A stretch of DNA of 64,000 nucleotides from RGIG8748 sp045606045 (GTDB taxonomy: Bacteria > Bacillota > Clostridia > UMGS1810): positions 19,727 to 83,726 of the forward strand of contig JAZURE010000018.1 of assembly GCA_045606045.1 (NCBI GenBank), read 5' to 3'. The translations under genes and the position numbers were made by a program. Below the pieces are notes generated by a model. The model ran no database searches. It had not been told where the DNA came from and worked only from the letters and a program-made list of their open reading frames with translations. Below, in pieces: positions 50,461-59,982 of the stretch (position 1 is the stretch's first letter; every line of letters begins with the position of its first letter).

Positions 50461-52005
50461 ATGATTATGAAACTTTCATTACTCATTGTTTTCTTCGCGG
50501 TTATGGTCGCTGTGGGACTTTACTGCAGAAAAAATTCCACAGATGTAAACGGCTTTGTTCTGGGCGGACGCTCGGTCGGACCCTGGCTTACGGCTTTTGC
50601 ATACGGTACCTCCTATTTTTCGGCAGTTATATTTGTAGGCTACGCAGGTCAGTTCGGATGGAAATTCGGTGTGGCATCCACATGGATAGGTATAGGCAAT
50701 GCCGTGATAGGCTCTCTTATGGCATGGATTGTGCTTGGCAGACGCACAAGACTTATGAGCCAGCATTTAGAGAGCGCCACAATGCCCGAATTCTTTGGTA
50801 AGAGATTTTTAAGCCCTTCGCTCAAAATTGCCGCTTCCGCCATTGTGTTTGTATTTCTTATTCCGTACACAGCATCGCTGTACAACGGTCTTTCAAGACT
50901 TTTCTCGATGGCATTTCCCACTATAGATTACTCGGCATGCGTTATTATAATGGCTATCCTCACAGGAATATATGTTATAGCAGGCGGATACATGGCTACT
51001 GCCATAAATGATTTTATACAAGGCATTATAATGCTTTTCGGTATAGTTGCAGTTATAGCTGCGGTGCTTAGTCAGAACGGCGGTTTTACAGAGTCTCTGG
51101 CAGGTCTTGCCCGCATAGAAGGCGAGGGCACATTCCCCGGAGCATTTAATTCATTCTTCGGTCCCGAACCCTTAAACCTTTTATTTGTTGTAATATTAAC
51201 CTCGCTGGGTACCTGGGGACTTCCGCAGATGGTGCAGAAGTTCTACGCAATAAAGAGCGAAAAGGATATAAATAAAGGCACTATTATCTCTACCGTATTT
51301 GCGCTTGTGGTTGCAGGCGGATGCTACTTTTTGGGCGGTTTCGGAAGACTTTTTACCGATAAGCTCACTTTTCTTGCCGACGGCTCTATAGCGGGCGGAT
51401 TTGATGCCATAATACCCACTATGCTCGAAGGTCTTCCCGATATATTAATTGCGGTGGTAATAATACTTGTCCTCTCGGCATCTATGTCAACACTGTCTTC
51501 TCTTGTGCTGGCATCAAGCTCCACTCTTACTCTCGACCTTCTGAAAGACCATGTTGTTAAGAACATGACCGAGAAAAAGCAGGTACTTATTATGAGAGTT
51601 CTTATTGTGGTATTTATAGCCATCTCTGCTTTCATAGCATTAAATAAAGATAAATTAAGCGCAATCGCAGACATGATGGGCATTTCGTGGGGTGCTCTTG
51701 CGGGAGCATTTCTCGCACCGTTCCTCTATGGCTTATACTGGAAGAAGACAACTAAGGCTTCGGTATGGGCAAGCTTCATATTCGGTGCAGGTATAATGAT
51801 ACTTAATATGCTCTTTAGGTCAAAATTCCCCGCACTTATGATGTCACCTATAAATTGCGGTGTTATTGCAATGCTCGGCGGACTTATCATAGTTCCCGTC
51901 TTTAGCCTTGTAACACCCAAATTAAATAAAGAAAAGGCAGACGAAATGTTTGCCTGCTACGATGTTGAGATATCGGTTCCCATGAAGGAATCCCTCGGCA
52001 AATAG
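50461..52005 (+). CDS. SSS-family sodium:solute symporter
   Basis: A 514-residue Na+-coupled transporter with about 13 membrane segments: VNGFVLGGRSVGPWLTAFAYGTSYFSAVIFVGYAG, IAGGYMATAINDFIQGIIM, LGTWGLPQMVQKFYAI and LSASMSTLSSLVLASSSTLT. It is a paralogue of the PutP-like gene at 26897 but clearly diverged. First gene after the T-box, so it probably imports the substrate of the pathway encoded downstream, an aromatic amino acid or aryl acid (inference). Confidence 0.88.
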   Translation: MIMKLSLLIVFFAVMVAVGLYCRKNSTDVNGFVLGGRSVGPWLTAFAYGTSYFSAVIFVGYAGQFGWKFGVASTWIGIGNAVIGSLMAWIVLGRRTRLMSQHLESATMPEFFGKRFLSPSLKIAASAIVFVFLIPYTASLYNGLSRLFSMAFPTIDYSACVIIMAILTGIYVIAGGYMATAINDFIQGIIMLFGIVAVIAAVLSQNGGFTESLAGLARIEGEGTFPGAFNSFFGPEPLNLLFVVILTSLGTWGLPQMVQKFYAIKSEKDINKGTIISTVFALVVAGGCYFLGGFGRLFTDKLTFLADGSIAGGFDAIIPTMLEGLPDILIAVVIILVLSASMSTLSSLVLASSSTLTLDLLKDHVVKNMTEKKQVLIMRVLIVVFIAISAFIALNKDKLSAIADMMGISWGALAGAFLAPFLYGLYWKKTTKASVWASFIFGAGIMILNMLFRSKFPALMMSPINCGVIAMLGGLIIVPVFSLVTPKLNKEKADEMFACYDVEISVPMKESLGK

Positions 52006-52023
52006 TCTGAAAGGAAAAAAGTT

Positions 52024-53661
52024 ATGCCAATCACAGAAATCTTACAGAAAAATGCAGATTTTTACCCTGCCGATGTTGCCCTTGTGGAGATTAACCCCAA
52101 AAACGAGGACAACCGCCGTATGACATGGCAGGAGTATGCTCTTATCGAAGCAAATCCCAAGGAAGCCTACAGAAAGGAAATCACCTGGAGTGAGTTCAAC
52201 AAGCAGGCAAACCGCTTTGCAAACTTCCTGCTTACACGAGGCATCAAAAAAGGCGACAAGGTTGCAATTCTCCTTATGAACTGCATAGACTGGCTTCCCA
52301 TATACTTTGGAGTACTTAAGACAGGCGCTATGGCAGTACCGTTAAACTACAGATACGCCGCAGACGAAATCAAATACTGTCTTGATTTGGCAGATGCCGA
52401 TACCATAGTATTCGGACCTGAATTCACAGGCCGTGTGGAGCAGATTTGTTCGAGGGTGAAGCATGTTAAGCTCTGGCTCTATCTTGGTGAGGATTGCCCC
52501 ACATTTGCAGAGAGCTACGATGAGCTTGTTACATACTGCTCGTCAAAAAGCCCTGCAATCAAGCTTACCGACGATGACGATGCTGCAATATATTTTTCGT
52601 CGGGTACAACGGGCTTCCCCAAGGCTATAATACACAAGCACAGAAGCCTTACACATTCTGCCATGACAGAGCAAAACCACCATATGCAGACAAAGGATGA
52701 TGTATTCCTTTGTATACCGCCTCTCTATCATACAGGTGCAAAGATGCATTGGTTCGGCTCGTTTCTTGTGGGCGGCAAGGCGGTGCTCTTAAAGGGTATT
52801 AAGCCTGAGTGGATTTTAAAGGCTGTTTCAGACGAAAAGTGCTCTATAGTATGGCTTCTTGTGCCGTGGGCACAGGATATATTAGATGCCATAGACAGAG
52901 GCGATATAGATATAGAAGACTATGACCTTTCCAAATGGCGTCTTATGCACATAGGCGCTCAGCCTGTACCTCCCAGCCTTATAAAGCGCTGGAAGAAGCT
53001 TTTCCCCAATCATGCATACGATACCAACTACGGACTTTCCGAATCCATAGGACCCGGCTGTGTACATCTTGGTGTGGAAAATGAGCACAAGGTCGGTGCA
53101 ATAGGTAAGGCAGGCTTCGGCTGGCAGACAAAGATAGTGGATGAACACCGAAACGAAGTTGTAAAAGGCGAGGTTGGAGAGCTTGCAGTAAAGGGACCCG
53201 GCGTAATGACAGCCTACTACAAGGACGAAAAGGCAACAAACGAAGTTCTCTCAGACGGATGGCTCTTTACGGGCGATATGGCGCAAGAAGATGAGGACGG
53301 CTTTATCTACCTTGTAGACCGTAAGAAAGATGTAATTATCTCGGGCGGTGAAAACCTCTACCCCGTACAGATAGAAGACTTTTTGCGCAAAAGCGATGCT
53401 ATAAGCGATGTGGCAGTAATCGGTCTTCCCGATGCGAGACTCGGTGAAATTGCGGCGGCTATTATTCAGGTAAAAGAGGGTATGTGTTTAACAGAAGAGG
53501 ATGTACAGGATTTCTGCCTCGACCTGCCCCGATACAAGAGACCGCATAAAATTATATTTGCCGATGTTCCGCGTAACCCCACAGGCAAGATAGAGAAACC
53601 AAAGCTAAGAGAAATATATTGCGGTGCAAGTGTAGTCGCTCAGCAGAACGAAATAAGGTAA
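52024..53661 (+). CDS. Class I adenylate-forming CoA ligase
   Basis: A 545-residue acyl/aryl-CoA synthetase: AIYFSSGTTGFPKAIIHKH P-loop (near residue 190), YGLSESIGPG, GWLFTGDMAQEDEDGF, VDRKKDVIISGGENLYPVQIED and the C-terminal NPTGKIEKPKLRE catalytic Lys. An unusual duplicated RMTWQEY/EITWSEFN stretch lies in the N-terminal 65 residues. Substrate not settled; among IorAB and PaaK an aryl acid is likely. Eighteen bases after the symporter. Confidence 0.86.
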   Translation: MPITEILQKNADFYPADVALVEINPKNEDNRRMTWQEYALIEANPKEAYRKEITWSEFNKQANRFANFLLTRGIKKGDKVAILLMNCIDWLPIYFGVLKTGAMAVPLNYRYAADEIKYCLDLADADTIVFGPEFTGRVEQICSRVKHVKLWLYLGEDCPTFAESYDELVTYCSSKSPAIKLTDDDDAAIYFSSGTTGFPKAIIHKHRSLTHSAMTEQNHHMQTKDDVFLCIPPLYHTGAKMHWFGSFLVGGKAVLLKGIKPEWILKAVSDEKCSIVWLLVPWAQDILDAIDRGDIDIEDYDLSKWRLMHIGAQPVPPSLIKRWKKLFPNHAYDTNYGLSESIGPGCVHLGVENEHKVGAIGKAGFGWQTKIVDEHRNEVVKGEVGELAVKGPGVMTAYYKDEKATNEVLSDGWLFTGDMAQEDEDGFIYLVDRKKDVIISGGENLYPVQIEDFLRKSDAISDVAVIGLPDARLGEIAAAIIQVKEGMCLTEEDVQDFCLDLPRYKRPHKIIFADVPRNPTGKIEKPKLREIYCGASVVAQQNEIR

Positions 53662-53676
53662 GAAAGGATATATATT

Positions 53677-55410
53677 ATGAAAAAGTTACTTCTCGGCAAT
53701 GCCGCCGTAGCGCGCGGTGCATATGAAGCCGGAGTGGGTGTGGTAGCATCCTACCCGGGAACTCCGAGCACGGAAATTACAGAAGAAATCGTAAAGTTCC
53801 CCGAGGTTTATGCCCAGTGGTCGCCTAATGAAAAGGTAGCTGCCGAGGTTGCCATAGGTGCATCCATAGGCGGTGCGCGTGCCATGAGCTGTATGAAGCA
53901 TGTAGGACTCAATGTAATGGCAGACCCCGTGTTTACAGTAAGCTATACAGGAGTAAACGGCGGACTTGTGTTCTGTGTTGCCGATGACCCCGGAATGCAT
54001 TCTTCACAGAATGAACAGGATTCAAGACATTATGCAAAGGCATCCAAGATAGCGATGCTCGAGCCGTCCGATTCTTCGGAATGTAAGGAATTCACTAAGT
54101 ATGCATTTACTCTTTCGGAAGAATTCGACACACCTGTATTTATACGACTCTCTACAAGAGTTTCCCACTCGCAGAGCCTTGTGGAAGTAAGCGACAGAGA
54201 AAATATAGAATTAAAACCCTACGAAAAGAATATAGCTAAATATGTAATGATGCCTGCAAATGCAGTAAAAAGGCATGTTACAGTAGAGGAGAGAATAGCT
54301 TCCTTAAAGGAATTTGCAGAAAACTCGCCCCTTAATGCCGTGGAGGAAAACGGTGCAAAAATCGGCGTCATAACTGCAGGTATTTCCTATATGTATGCAA
54401 GAGAAGCTCTCGGTGACAAGGCGGATTACTTAAAGCTTGGCATGGTATATCCTCTTCCCGAAAAGAAGATTAAGGATTTTTGCAGTAAGTATGACAAGGT
54501 TTATGTAATAGAGGAGCTTGACCCTGTTATAGAGGACCATTGCAAAGCACTCGGACTTACCGTTACGGGCAAGGATGCTTTTACACTGCTTGGAGAATAT
54601 ACACCCTCTATGATAAAGGCGGCAGTGCTCGGCGAGGAAAACAAGGATATCCTAACCATAGACGAAGCTATTCCCGTGCGTCCGCCCGTTATGTGTGCAG
54701 GCTGTCCGCACAGAGGTACATTTTATGTATTAAAGAAGCTCGGCCTTGTGGTTTCGGGCGATATAGGCTGTTATACATTAGGTGCTGTGGCACCGCTTCA
54801 GTCGGTTGATACAACAATCTGCATGGGTGCATCCGTAAGTGCGGCACTCGGTATGGCAAAGGCGAGGGGAAGCGAGTTCAATAAGAAGCTTGTTTCCGTT
54901 ATAGGCGATTCCACCTTTATGCACTCGGGCATAACAGGTCTTGTGGATATAGTTTACAACAAGGGTGCAAATACCGTTATAATACTTGATAACTCCATCA
55001 CAGGTATGACAGGACATCAGGATAACCCCACCACAGGCTATACCTTAAGCGGCGAAGAAACCAAGCAGGTAAACCTCGTAGCGCTTTGCAAAGCGGTGGG
55101 TGTGGAGCATGTAGCTGTGTGCGACCCATTTGATGTTAAGGAATTTGAAAGAGTTGTAAAGGAAGAAACAGACAGAGACGAGCCGTCTGTAATAATAGCA
55201 CAGAGACCCTGCGCTCTTCTTAAAACAGTTAAATACACAGGACATTGCGTTATTACAGATAGGTGCAAAAACTGCAAGATGTGCATGAAGTTAGGATGCC
55301 CTGCAATAAGCATAAAAGACGGTAAGGTGTCTATAGATGCCAACCAGTGCAACGGATGCGGACTTTGCGTAAATGTTTGTCCGTTTAATGCGATAGAGAA
55401 GGAGGACTGA
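53677..55410 (+). CDS. iorA: Indolepyruvate:ferredoxin oxidoreductase, alpha subunit
   Basis: Catalyses the reversible conversion of arylpyruvates, CoA and oxidised ferredoxin to aryl-acetyl-CoA, CO2 and reduced ferredoxin. 577 residues: N-terminal pyrimidine domain (GNAAVARGAYEAGVGVVASYPGTPSTEI), a TPP-binding part (CAGCPHRGTFYVLKKLG, GDIGCYTLG, IGDSTFMHSGITGLVD, DNSITGMTGHQDNP), and a C-terminal ferredoxin domain with two [4Fe-4S] sites (CKNCKMCMKLGCP and CNGCGLCVNVCP). The next gene is the beta subunit, 5 bases after. Confidence 0.96.
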   Translation: MKKLLLGNAAVARGAYEAGVGVVASYPGTPSTEITEEIVKFPEVYAQWSPNEKVAAEVAIGASIGGARAMSCMKHVGLNVMADPVFTVSYTGVNGGLVFCVADDPGMHSSQNEQDSRHYAKASKIAMLEPSDSSECKEFTKYAFTLSEEFDTPVFIRLSTRVSHSQSLVEVSDRENIELKPYEKNIAKYVMMPANAVKRHVTVEERIASLKEFAENSPLNAVEENGAKIGVITAGISYMYAREALGDKADYLKLGMVYPLPEKKIKDFCSKYDKVYVIEELDPVIEDHCKALGLTVTGKDAFTLLGEYTPSMIKAAVLGEENKDILTIDEAIPVRPPVMCAGCPHRGTFYVLKKLGLVVSGDIGCYTLGAVAPLQSVDTTICMGASVSAALGMAKARGSEFNKKLVSVIGDSTFMHSGITGLVDIVYNKGANTVIILDNSITGMTGHQDNPTTGYTLSGEETKQVNLVALCKAVGVEHVAVCDPFDVKEFERVVKEETDRDEPSVIIAQRPCALLKTVKYTGHCVITDRCKNCKMCMKLGCPAISIKDGKVSIDANQCNGCGLCVNVCPFNAIEKED

Positions 55411-55415
55411 TTGAT

Positions 55416-55982
55416 ATGACTAAAAATATTATGATAGTAGGCGTAGGCGGTCAGGGCACTCTCCTTGCAAGCAGAATATTAGGAAACACAGTTATAAACG
55501 AGGGCTACGATGTCAAGGTTTCCGAGGTGCACGGCATGAGCCAGCGCGGAGGAAGCGTTGTAACCTATGTTAAATACGGTGACAAGGTGTATTCGCCCAT
55601 TATAGACAGAGGCGAGGCGGACATAATCCTTGCTTTTGAAATGCTCGAAGCATACAGGGCGCTACCTTACCTTAAAAAAGACGGACAGATTATAGTAAAC
55701 ACTCAGTCCATGGACCCCATGCCCGTAATTACAGGCGCAGTGGAGTACCCTGAGAACATTGAAGAAAAAATAGGAGCCAAGGCAAATCTTAAGACAGTAG
55801 ATGCCATGTCGCTTGCCAAAGAGGCAGGCAACATAAAGGCTGTAAATGTGGTGCTTATAGGCATCATGGCAAAGAGCACCGACATACCCTACGAAAAGTG
55901 GGTGGAAACCATAAAGACAACCGTACCCGAAAAGTTCTTGAATATTAATCTCAAGGCATTCGACCTTGGGTACAATCTGTAA
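55416..55982 (+). CDS. iorB: Indolepyruvate oxidoreductase, beta subunit
   Basis: A 188-residue gamma-type subunit of the 2-oxoacid oxidoreductase family: IMIVGVGGQGTLLASRILG, VSEVHGMSQRGGSV and DIILAFEMLEAYRALPYL are the conserved blocks. It completes the TPP/CoA active site with IorA. The pair is the usual two-gene Ior of clostridia and archaea. Confidence 0.96.
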   Translation: MTKNIMIVGVGGQGTLLASRILGNTVINEGYDVKVSEVHGMSQRGGSVVTYVKYGDKVYSPIIDRGEADIILAFEMLEAYRALPYLKKDGQIIVNTQSMDPMPVITGAVEYPENIEEKIGAKANLKTVDAMSLAKEAGNIKAVNVVLIGIMAKSTDIPYEKWVETIKTTVPEKFLNINLKAFDLGYNL

Positions 55983-55999
55983 TTTGGAGGAAACAGCAT

Positions 56000-57304
56000 A
56001 TGGCAATGTGGCAACCCGAATACGAAGCCATGCCCAGAGAGGAAATAAGAAAGCTTCAGAGCGAGCGCCTTATCTGGCAGGTAAAAAGAATGTACGAAAA
56101 TGTGGAGCTTTTCCGCAAGAGAATGGATGAAAAGGGTCTAAAGCCCGAGGATGTAAAGAGTGTAGACGACCTCTCTAAGCTTCCATTTTCCTACAAGCAG
56201 GATTTAAGAGATTACTACCCCTACGGACTTTTTGCAGTTCCCATGACAGATATCCGCAGAGTTCATGCATCCTCTGGTACAACGGGCAAGCAGATAGTAG
56301 TAGGCTATACCGATAACGACCTCGAAATGTGGGCGGACTGCTTTGCAAGAATGCTTGTAGCAACAGGCAACGATGCAAATTCATTTGTACAGGTATCCTA
56401 CGGACTGGGACTTTTTACAGGCGGATTCGGTGCGCATGACGGTGCCGTAAGAATAGGAGCAACTGCTATTCCGATTTCGTCGGGCAATACCCAGAGGCAG
56501 ATTCAGACCATGATAGACTTTGGTGCAACGGTTCTCTGCTGTACACCGTCCTATGCACTTTACCTTGCGGAAACCATAGAGGAAATGGGTGTAAAGGATA
56601 AGCTTAAGCTAAAGGCAGGCATCTTCGGTGCAGAGCCGTGGACAGAGGAAATGCGTGCTAAGATAGAAGAAAAGCTCGGTCTTAAGGCATACGATATTTA
56701 CGGACTTTCCGAAATTATGGGACCCGGTGTGTCCTACGAATGTGAGTGCCAGTGCGGTATGCATGTATGTGAGGATAACTTTATACCCGAAATCATAGAC
56801 CCCGACACAGGCGAGGTGCTCCCCGAGGGAAGTCAGGGCGAGCTTGTATTTACCACTATCACCAAGGAGGGATTCCCGCTTATCCGTTACCGCACAAGAG
56901 ATATATGCTCTCTTAACTACGAGGTGTGTCAGTGCGGAAGAACTCATGTGCGTATGAATAAGCCTCAGGGCAGGACAGACGATATGCTCATAATACGCGG
57001 TGTAAATGTATTCCCGTCGCAGATAGAGGAAGTTCTTCTTAAGGTTGGCGGAGACATAACTCCCAACTATCAGATTATAGTAGACAGAGAGAACAATACC
57101 GACACATTCCAGGTGAATGTGGAAATGAGCGAAACTCTCTTTGCCGATGATGTAAAGGGTATAGAGGCTGTAGAAAGAAAGATTACCGAATCTCTAAGAA
57201 GCATGCTCGGTATAGGACCCAAGGTTAAGCTTGTAAACCCCAAGAGCATAGAGAGAAGCGAAGGCAAGGCAAAAAGAGTTATAGATAAGAGAAAACTTAA
57301 ATAA
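56000..57304 (+). CDS. paaK: Phenylacetate-CoA ligase
   Basis: A 434-residue aryl-CoA ligase that activates phenylacetate or related acids to CoA esters with ATP. Motifs: VHASSGTTGKQIVVGYT P-loop near residue 90, YGLSEIMGPGVSYEC, TDDMLIIRGVNVFPSQIEEVLL and the C-terminal EGKAKRVIDKR Lys region; the length is exact for PaaK. Together with IorAB it forms the usual Ior-PaaK pair, which can run toward ATP formation during aromatic amino acid breakdown or toward arylpyruvate synthesis. Confidence 0.95.
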   Translation: MAMWQPEYEAMPREEIRKLQSERLIWQVKRMYENVELFRKRMDEKGLKPEDVKSVDDLSKLPFSYKQDLRDYYPYGLFAVPMTDIRRVHASSGTTGKQIVVGYTDNDLEMWADCFARMLVATGNDANSFVQVSYGLGLFTGGFGAHDGAVRIGATAIPISSGNTQRQIQTMIDFGATVLCCTPSYALYLAETIEEMGVKDKLKLKAGIFGAEPWTEEMRAKIEEKLGLKAYDIYGLSEIMGPGVSYECECQCGMHVCEDNFIPEIIDPDTGEVLPEGSQGELVFTTITKEGFPLIRYRTRDICSLNYEVCQCGRTHVRMNKPQGRTDDMLIIRGVNVFPSQIEEVLLKVGGDITPNYQIIVDRENNTDTFQVNVEMSETLFADDVKGIEAVERKITESLRSMLGIGPKVKLVNPKSIERSEGKAKRVIDKRKLK

Positions 57305-57323
57305 CAGAAAGGAAGTTAAGATT

Positions 57324-57746
57324 ATGTATATAAAACAGCTTTCGATTTTTGTTGAAAATAAAGCAGGAAGACTTGAGGCAATAGTAGATGCCCTCGCAAA
57401 AGGCGGTATAAACATAAGAGCACTTTCCATAGCAGACACCACCGACTTTGGTATACTTCGTGTTATCGTAGACGACAGCGCTAAAGCAAAGGAAATACTT
57501 GCAGATATCGGTGTAATCTCCAAGACTACAGAGGTGTTTGCAGTTTATATGGACGACCGCGCAGGCGGACTGCACTCTATTGTAAAGCTCCTTTCCGACG
57601 GAGATGTGAGCATAGAGTACATGTATGCTTTCCTCGGAAGAAAAGAGGGCAAGGCACTTATGGTATTAAAAGCCGACGATGAAAAGAAGGCGCATGATAT
57701 CCTTACAGGTGCGGGGGTGGAAATAGCATCGCCTGATAATATGTAA
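57324..57746 (+). CDS. Tandem ACT-domain amino-acid sensor
   Basis: A 140-residue protein made of two ACT domains (IKQLSIFVENKAGRLEAIVDAL and VFAVYMDDRAGGLHSIVKLLSDG), small-molecule-binding modules that usually sense amino acids. ACT proteins of this type often follow paaK in anaerobes. It may bind an aromatic amino acid and modulate the ligase or oxidoreductase. Last gene of the operon, before a terminator. Confidence 0.9.
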   Translation: MYIKQLSIFVENKAGRLEAIVDALAKGGINIRALSIADTTDFGILRVIVDDSAKAKEILADIGVISKTTEVFAVYMDDRAGGLHSIVKLLSDGDVSIEYMYAFLGRKEGKALMVLKADDEKKAHDILTGAGVEIASPDNM

Positions 57747-57769
57747 ATTTTTTTAAGCAATATAAATAG

Positions 57770-57812
57770 AGGACACATAAGAGGCAAATAGCCTTTTGTG
57801 TGTCCTGTTTTG
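57770..57812 (+). terminator. Intrinsic terminator after the T-box operon
   Basis: AGGACACA (57770-57777) and TGTGTCCT (57799-57806) with an inner AGGC/GCCT helix, then GTTTTG. Confidence 0.8.
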
Positions 57813-57828
57813 TTGGTTAGGGTTCTTA

Positions 57829-59622
57829 CTAATATTTGTATGATGCGGAGCTACATATTGGAATAAATCTATTTAAATCATTCCAAAGAAAAGCTTTTAT
57901 TAAATCCACATTTGTTTTATCATAAACAAAGCCTTCTATTTCGTCAAAAGAATAGGAATGTTTAGTTTCTTTTGTTAATGTAACAACTTTGCAATTAACA
58001 AGCCTATTTCCTTTATAGCTTGCTAAAATCAGAGTACAATCCGTTTCCAAATTTTTCGCTGAAACGTTTGTTCCTGTAAGTGTAATGCTTACAGAGTTAT
58101 CGACATTACTATTACAAATATCACATCGTTCATTATTGTCGCCATCTTCGCAAATACTAATAAAATTGATGGACTCACTGTCGGCATAAGTTTTAGCCGT
58201 GGAATTTGTATGTGCGTATATTGTGAGATCAGGTGCACGGGAATAAAGACTCTGAAGTCCTAATGATGCATTCAAACAAAGAACATAAATTTTGGAAAGA
58301 CAGGGACAGTTAACAAATGGGCTTATCCCAATACTTGTCACAGTCGATGGAATAGTGATATTTTTTAATTGTAAACAGTTTGCAAAAGCGTTAGTCGAAA
58401 TAGATGTTACTCCCTCGGGTAATATTATATTTTCAAGTGACAAACAATCGGCAAAAAGACTACTTGGAATAGTAGACCATGAGCTTGGAATATTTATGTT
58501 TTTGAGCTTTTTGCAACCTTCAAATGCAGAACTATAAATATCAGTTACATTTTCGGATAAATTTACTGTTTCAAGATTTGTACAATCTTTAAAAGCGTTG
58601 TTTGCTATGGATCTCACATCGTTTGATATAGTGACTTTTTTAAGATTTATATTTCCTCTAAAAGCACCTTCTCTAATATCCTTAACGCCCTCGGGAATTG
58701 TGTATTCGTTATCCGTTTTTCCTGCTGGATATGCAATAAGCCAATTACCGCTAAATAATACTCCGTTTGTAGAAGTAAAATGGTCGTGACCATTTGTCTC
58801 GATACTTTCAAGGTAAGAGCAATATGTAAATGCATTACTATCAACTTTATATATGCCAGAATCAAGTTTATATGTTTTATTGGTCTTTGCAGGAGGATAC
58901 ATGACTAATCCGTATTTTTCTCCGTTATATAATGAATACAAGATTCCTTCCTCGGACACATAGCTATTATTATTCGGGGAAACTTCAATTTCTTCAAGAG
59001 ATAGACAACCAACAAAAGCATCGCGCATTATCTCAGATACACTTTCTGGAATTATTATCGTACGAAGTTTCTGGCAATTTTCAAATGCACTATATCCGAT
59101 TTTAGTAATATTATCTCCAAGTAAGACCTTTTCAAGATTTATACAATCTCCAAACAGATTATTATTGATTTCACGCACATTCTCCGTAATTTCTATTTCC
59201 TTTATCGATGTGCAGTTTGAAAAAGCTCCCCCACCTATTGTTGATACATTCTTTGGTATCTCTATCTTTGATAGTTTTTTGCAAAGGGCAAAAGCAGAGT
59301 TTCCTATGCTTTTAACTGTATCGGCGATAATAACTGCTGATACATTTGTGAATCCCTCAAAGGCAGAATCAGATATAGAAGTGATTCCCTCTTCAATTAT
59401 TATTTTCTCAATCATTTTTACAATATTCCATGGCAAAGAAAATGATGCCATTTCTCCAACACCGCTTATATAAAGAACACCGGTGCTATCAAGAGTTAAT
59501 TTGTTATTACCATATAATTCTTCATAAATTGTTCCTGATGCTTCATCTGCTAACGCAGGGGAAGCACATAATTGTAAAATAAGCATAAATAATATAAATG
59601 TGACACCTATCAATTTTCTCAT
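57829..59622 (-). CDS. Secreted BspA-like leucine-rich-repeat protein
   Basis: A 597-residue exported protein: signal peptide MRKLIGVTFILFMLILQLCAS with cleavage near ALA-DE, then about 15 LRR_5/BspA-type repeats (AFEGxxxLxxIxIPxxVxxIGxxAF, for example SIGNSAFALCKKLSKIEIP) to about residue 450, a C-terminal region with CEDGDNNERCDICNSN and a beta domain. Such proteins act in adhesion or ligand binding at the surface. Base composition is more AT-rich than nearby housekeeping genes, hinting at transfer. GGAGG before the ATG. A long leader with a terminator lies upstream. Confidence 0.9.
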   Translation of the reverse strand: MRKLIGVTFILFMLILQLCASPALADEASGTIYEELYGNNKLTLDSTGVLYISGVGEMASFSLPWNIVKMIEKIIIEEGITSISDSAFEGFTNVSAVIIADTVKSIGNSAFALCKKLSKIEIPKNVSTIGGGAFSNCTSIKEIEITENVREINNNLFGDCINLEKVLLGDNITKIGYSAFENCQKLRTIIIPESVSEIMRDAFVGCLSLEEIEVSPNNNSYVSEEGILYSLYNGEKYGLVMYPPAKTNKTYKLDSGIYKVDSNAFTYCSYLESIETNGHDHFTSTNGVLFSGNWLIAYPAGKTDNEYTIPEGVKDIREGAFRGNINLKKVTISNDVRSIANNAFKDCTNLETVNLSENVTDIYSSAFEGCKKLKNINIPSSWSTIPSSLFADCLSLENIILPEGVTSISTNAFANCLQLKNITIPSTVTSIGISPFVNCPCLSKIYVLCLNASLGLQSLYSRAPDLTIYAHTNSTAKTYADSESINFISICEDGDNNERCDICNSNVDNSVSITLTGTNVSAKNLETDCTLILASYKGNRLVNCKVVTLTKETKHSYSFDEIEGFVYDKTNVDLIKAFLWNDLNRFIPICSSASYKY

Positions 59623-59642
59623 ATACCAAAACCTCCACTAAA

Positions 59643-59672
59643 TAAAAAATGCGTCTACCGAAGCAGACGCAT
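59643..59672 (-). terminator. Terminator just upstream of the LRR gene
   Basis: Minus strand ATGCGTCT (59672-59665) and AGACGCAT (59656-59649), then six T, only about 25 bases before the LRR ATG. Confidence 0.75.
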
Positions 59673-59675
59673 AAA

Positions 59676-59850
59676 AAACGCAAACTCCGATAGTCGCCAA
59701 ACTAATTCTACGCATAATGAGTTATAACACCCGCATAAAAGGAATTTGCATTTTTATCAAATCCAATAATGCGAGTATTCTCAAAAAAGGCATAATTATA
59801 CCAAAAACAAAAATAACCCATTAAGCATATTTAATTAGTTTGGCATAATC
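59676..59850 (-). promoter_or_regulatory. Candidate cis-regulatory leader of the LRR gene
   Basis: An mRNA leader of about 225 nt runs from the promoter at 59851 to the LRR gene and ends in an intrinsic terminator. Within it an 11-pair helix joins ATGCAAATTCC (59751-59741) with GGAGTTTGCGT (59688-59678). A perfect 12-base repeat, GCCAAACTAATT near the 5' end (59844-59833), is complementary to AATTAGTTTGGC (59707-59696) enclosed by that helix, so two folds compete. This is the architecture of a riboswitch or attenuator; I could not match it to a known class. Confidence 0.5.
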
Positions 59851-59879
59851 ATTATAATATAATTTTTCAAAATTATCAA
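59851..59879 (-). promoter_or_regulatory. LRR leader promoter
   Basis: Minus strand TTGATA, 17-base spacer, TATAAT. Confidence 0.75.
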
Positions 59880-59940
59880 TACTTTTTTAAAAACTTGGCA
59901 ATTTGGGCTGTAGTCTTTTTGGTACGTTTTTGAGTGTCAA

Positions 59941-59982
59941 TTTTGTTTGACATTATTATAACAAAAATGTATACTCTAAATA
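59941..59982 (+). promoter_or_regulatory. Orphan promoter repeat
   Basis: TTGACA (59947-59952), 17 bases, TATACT (59970-59975) in a 42-base block almost identical to the Fic promoter block at 61129-61170. It faces no intact gene: 59983-60220 has only a remnant such as ATG-GTTAGTGATGTTGCG-TAA after AGAAAGG. Confidence 0.65.
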
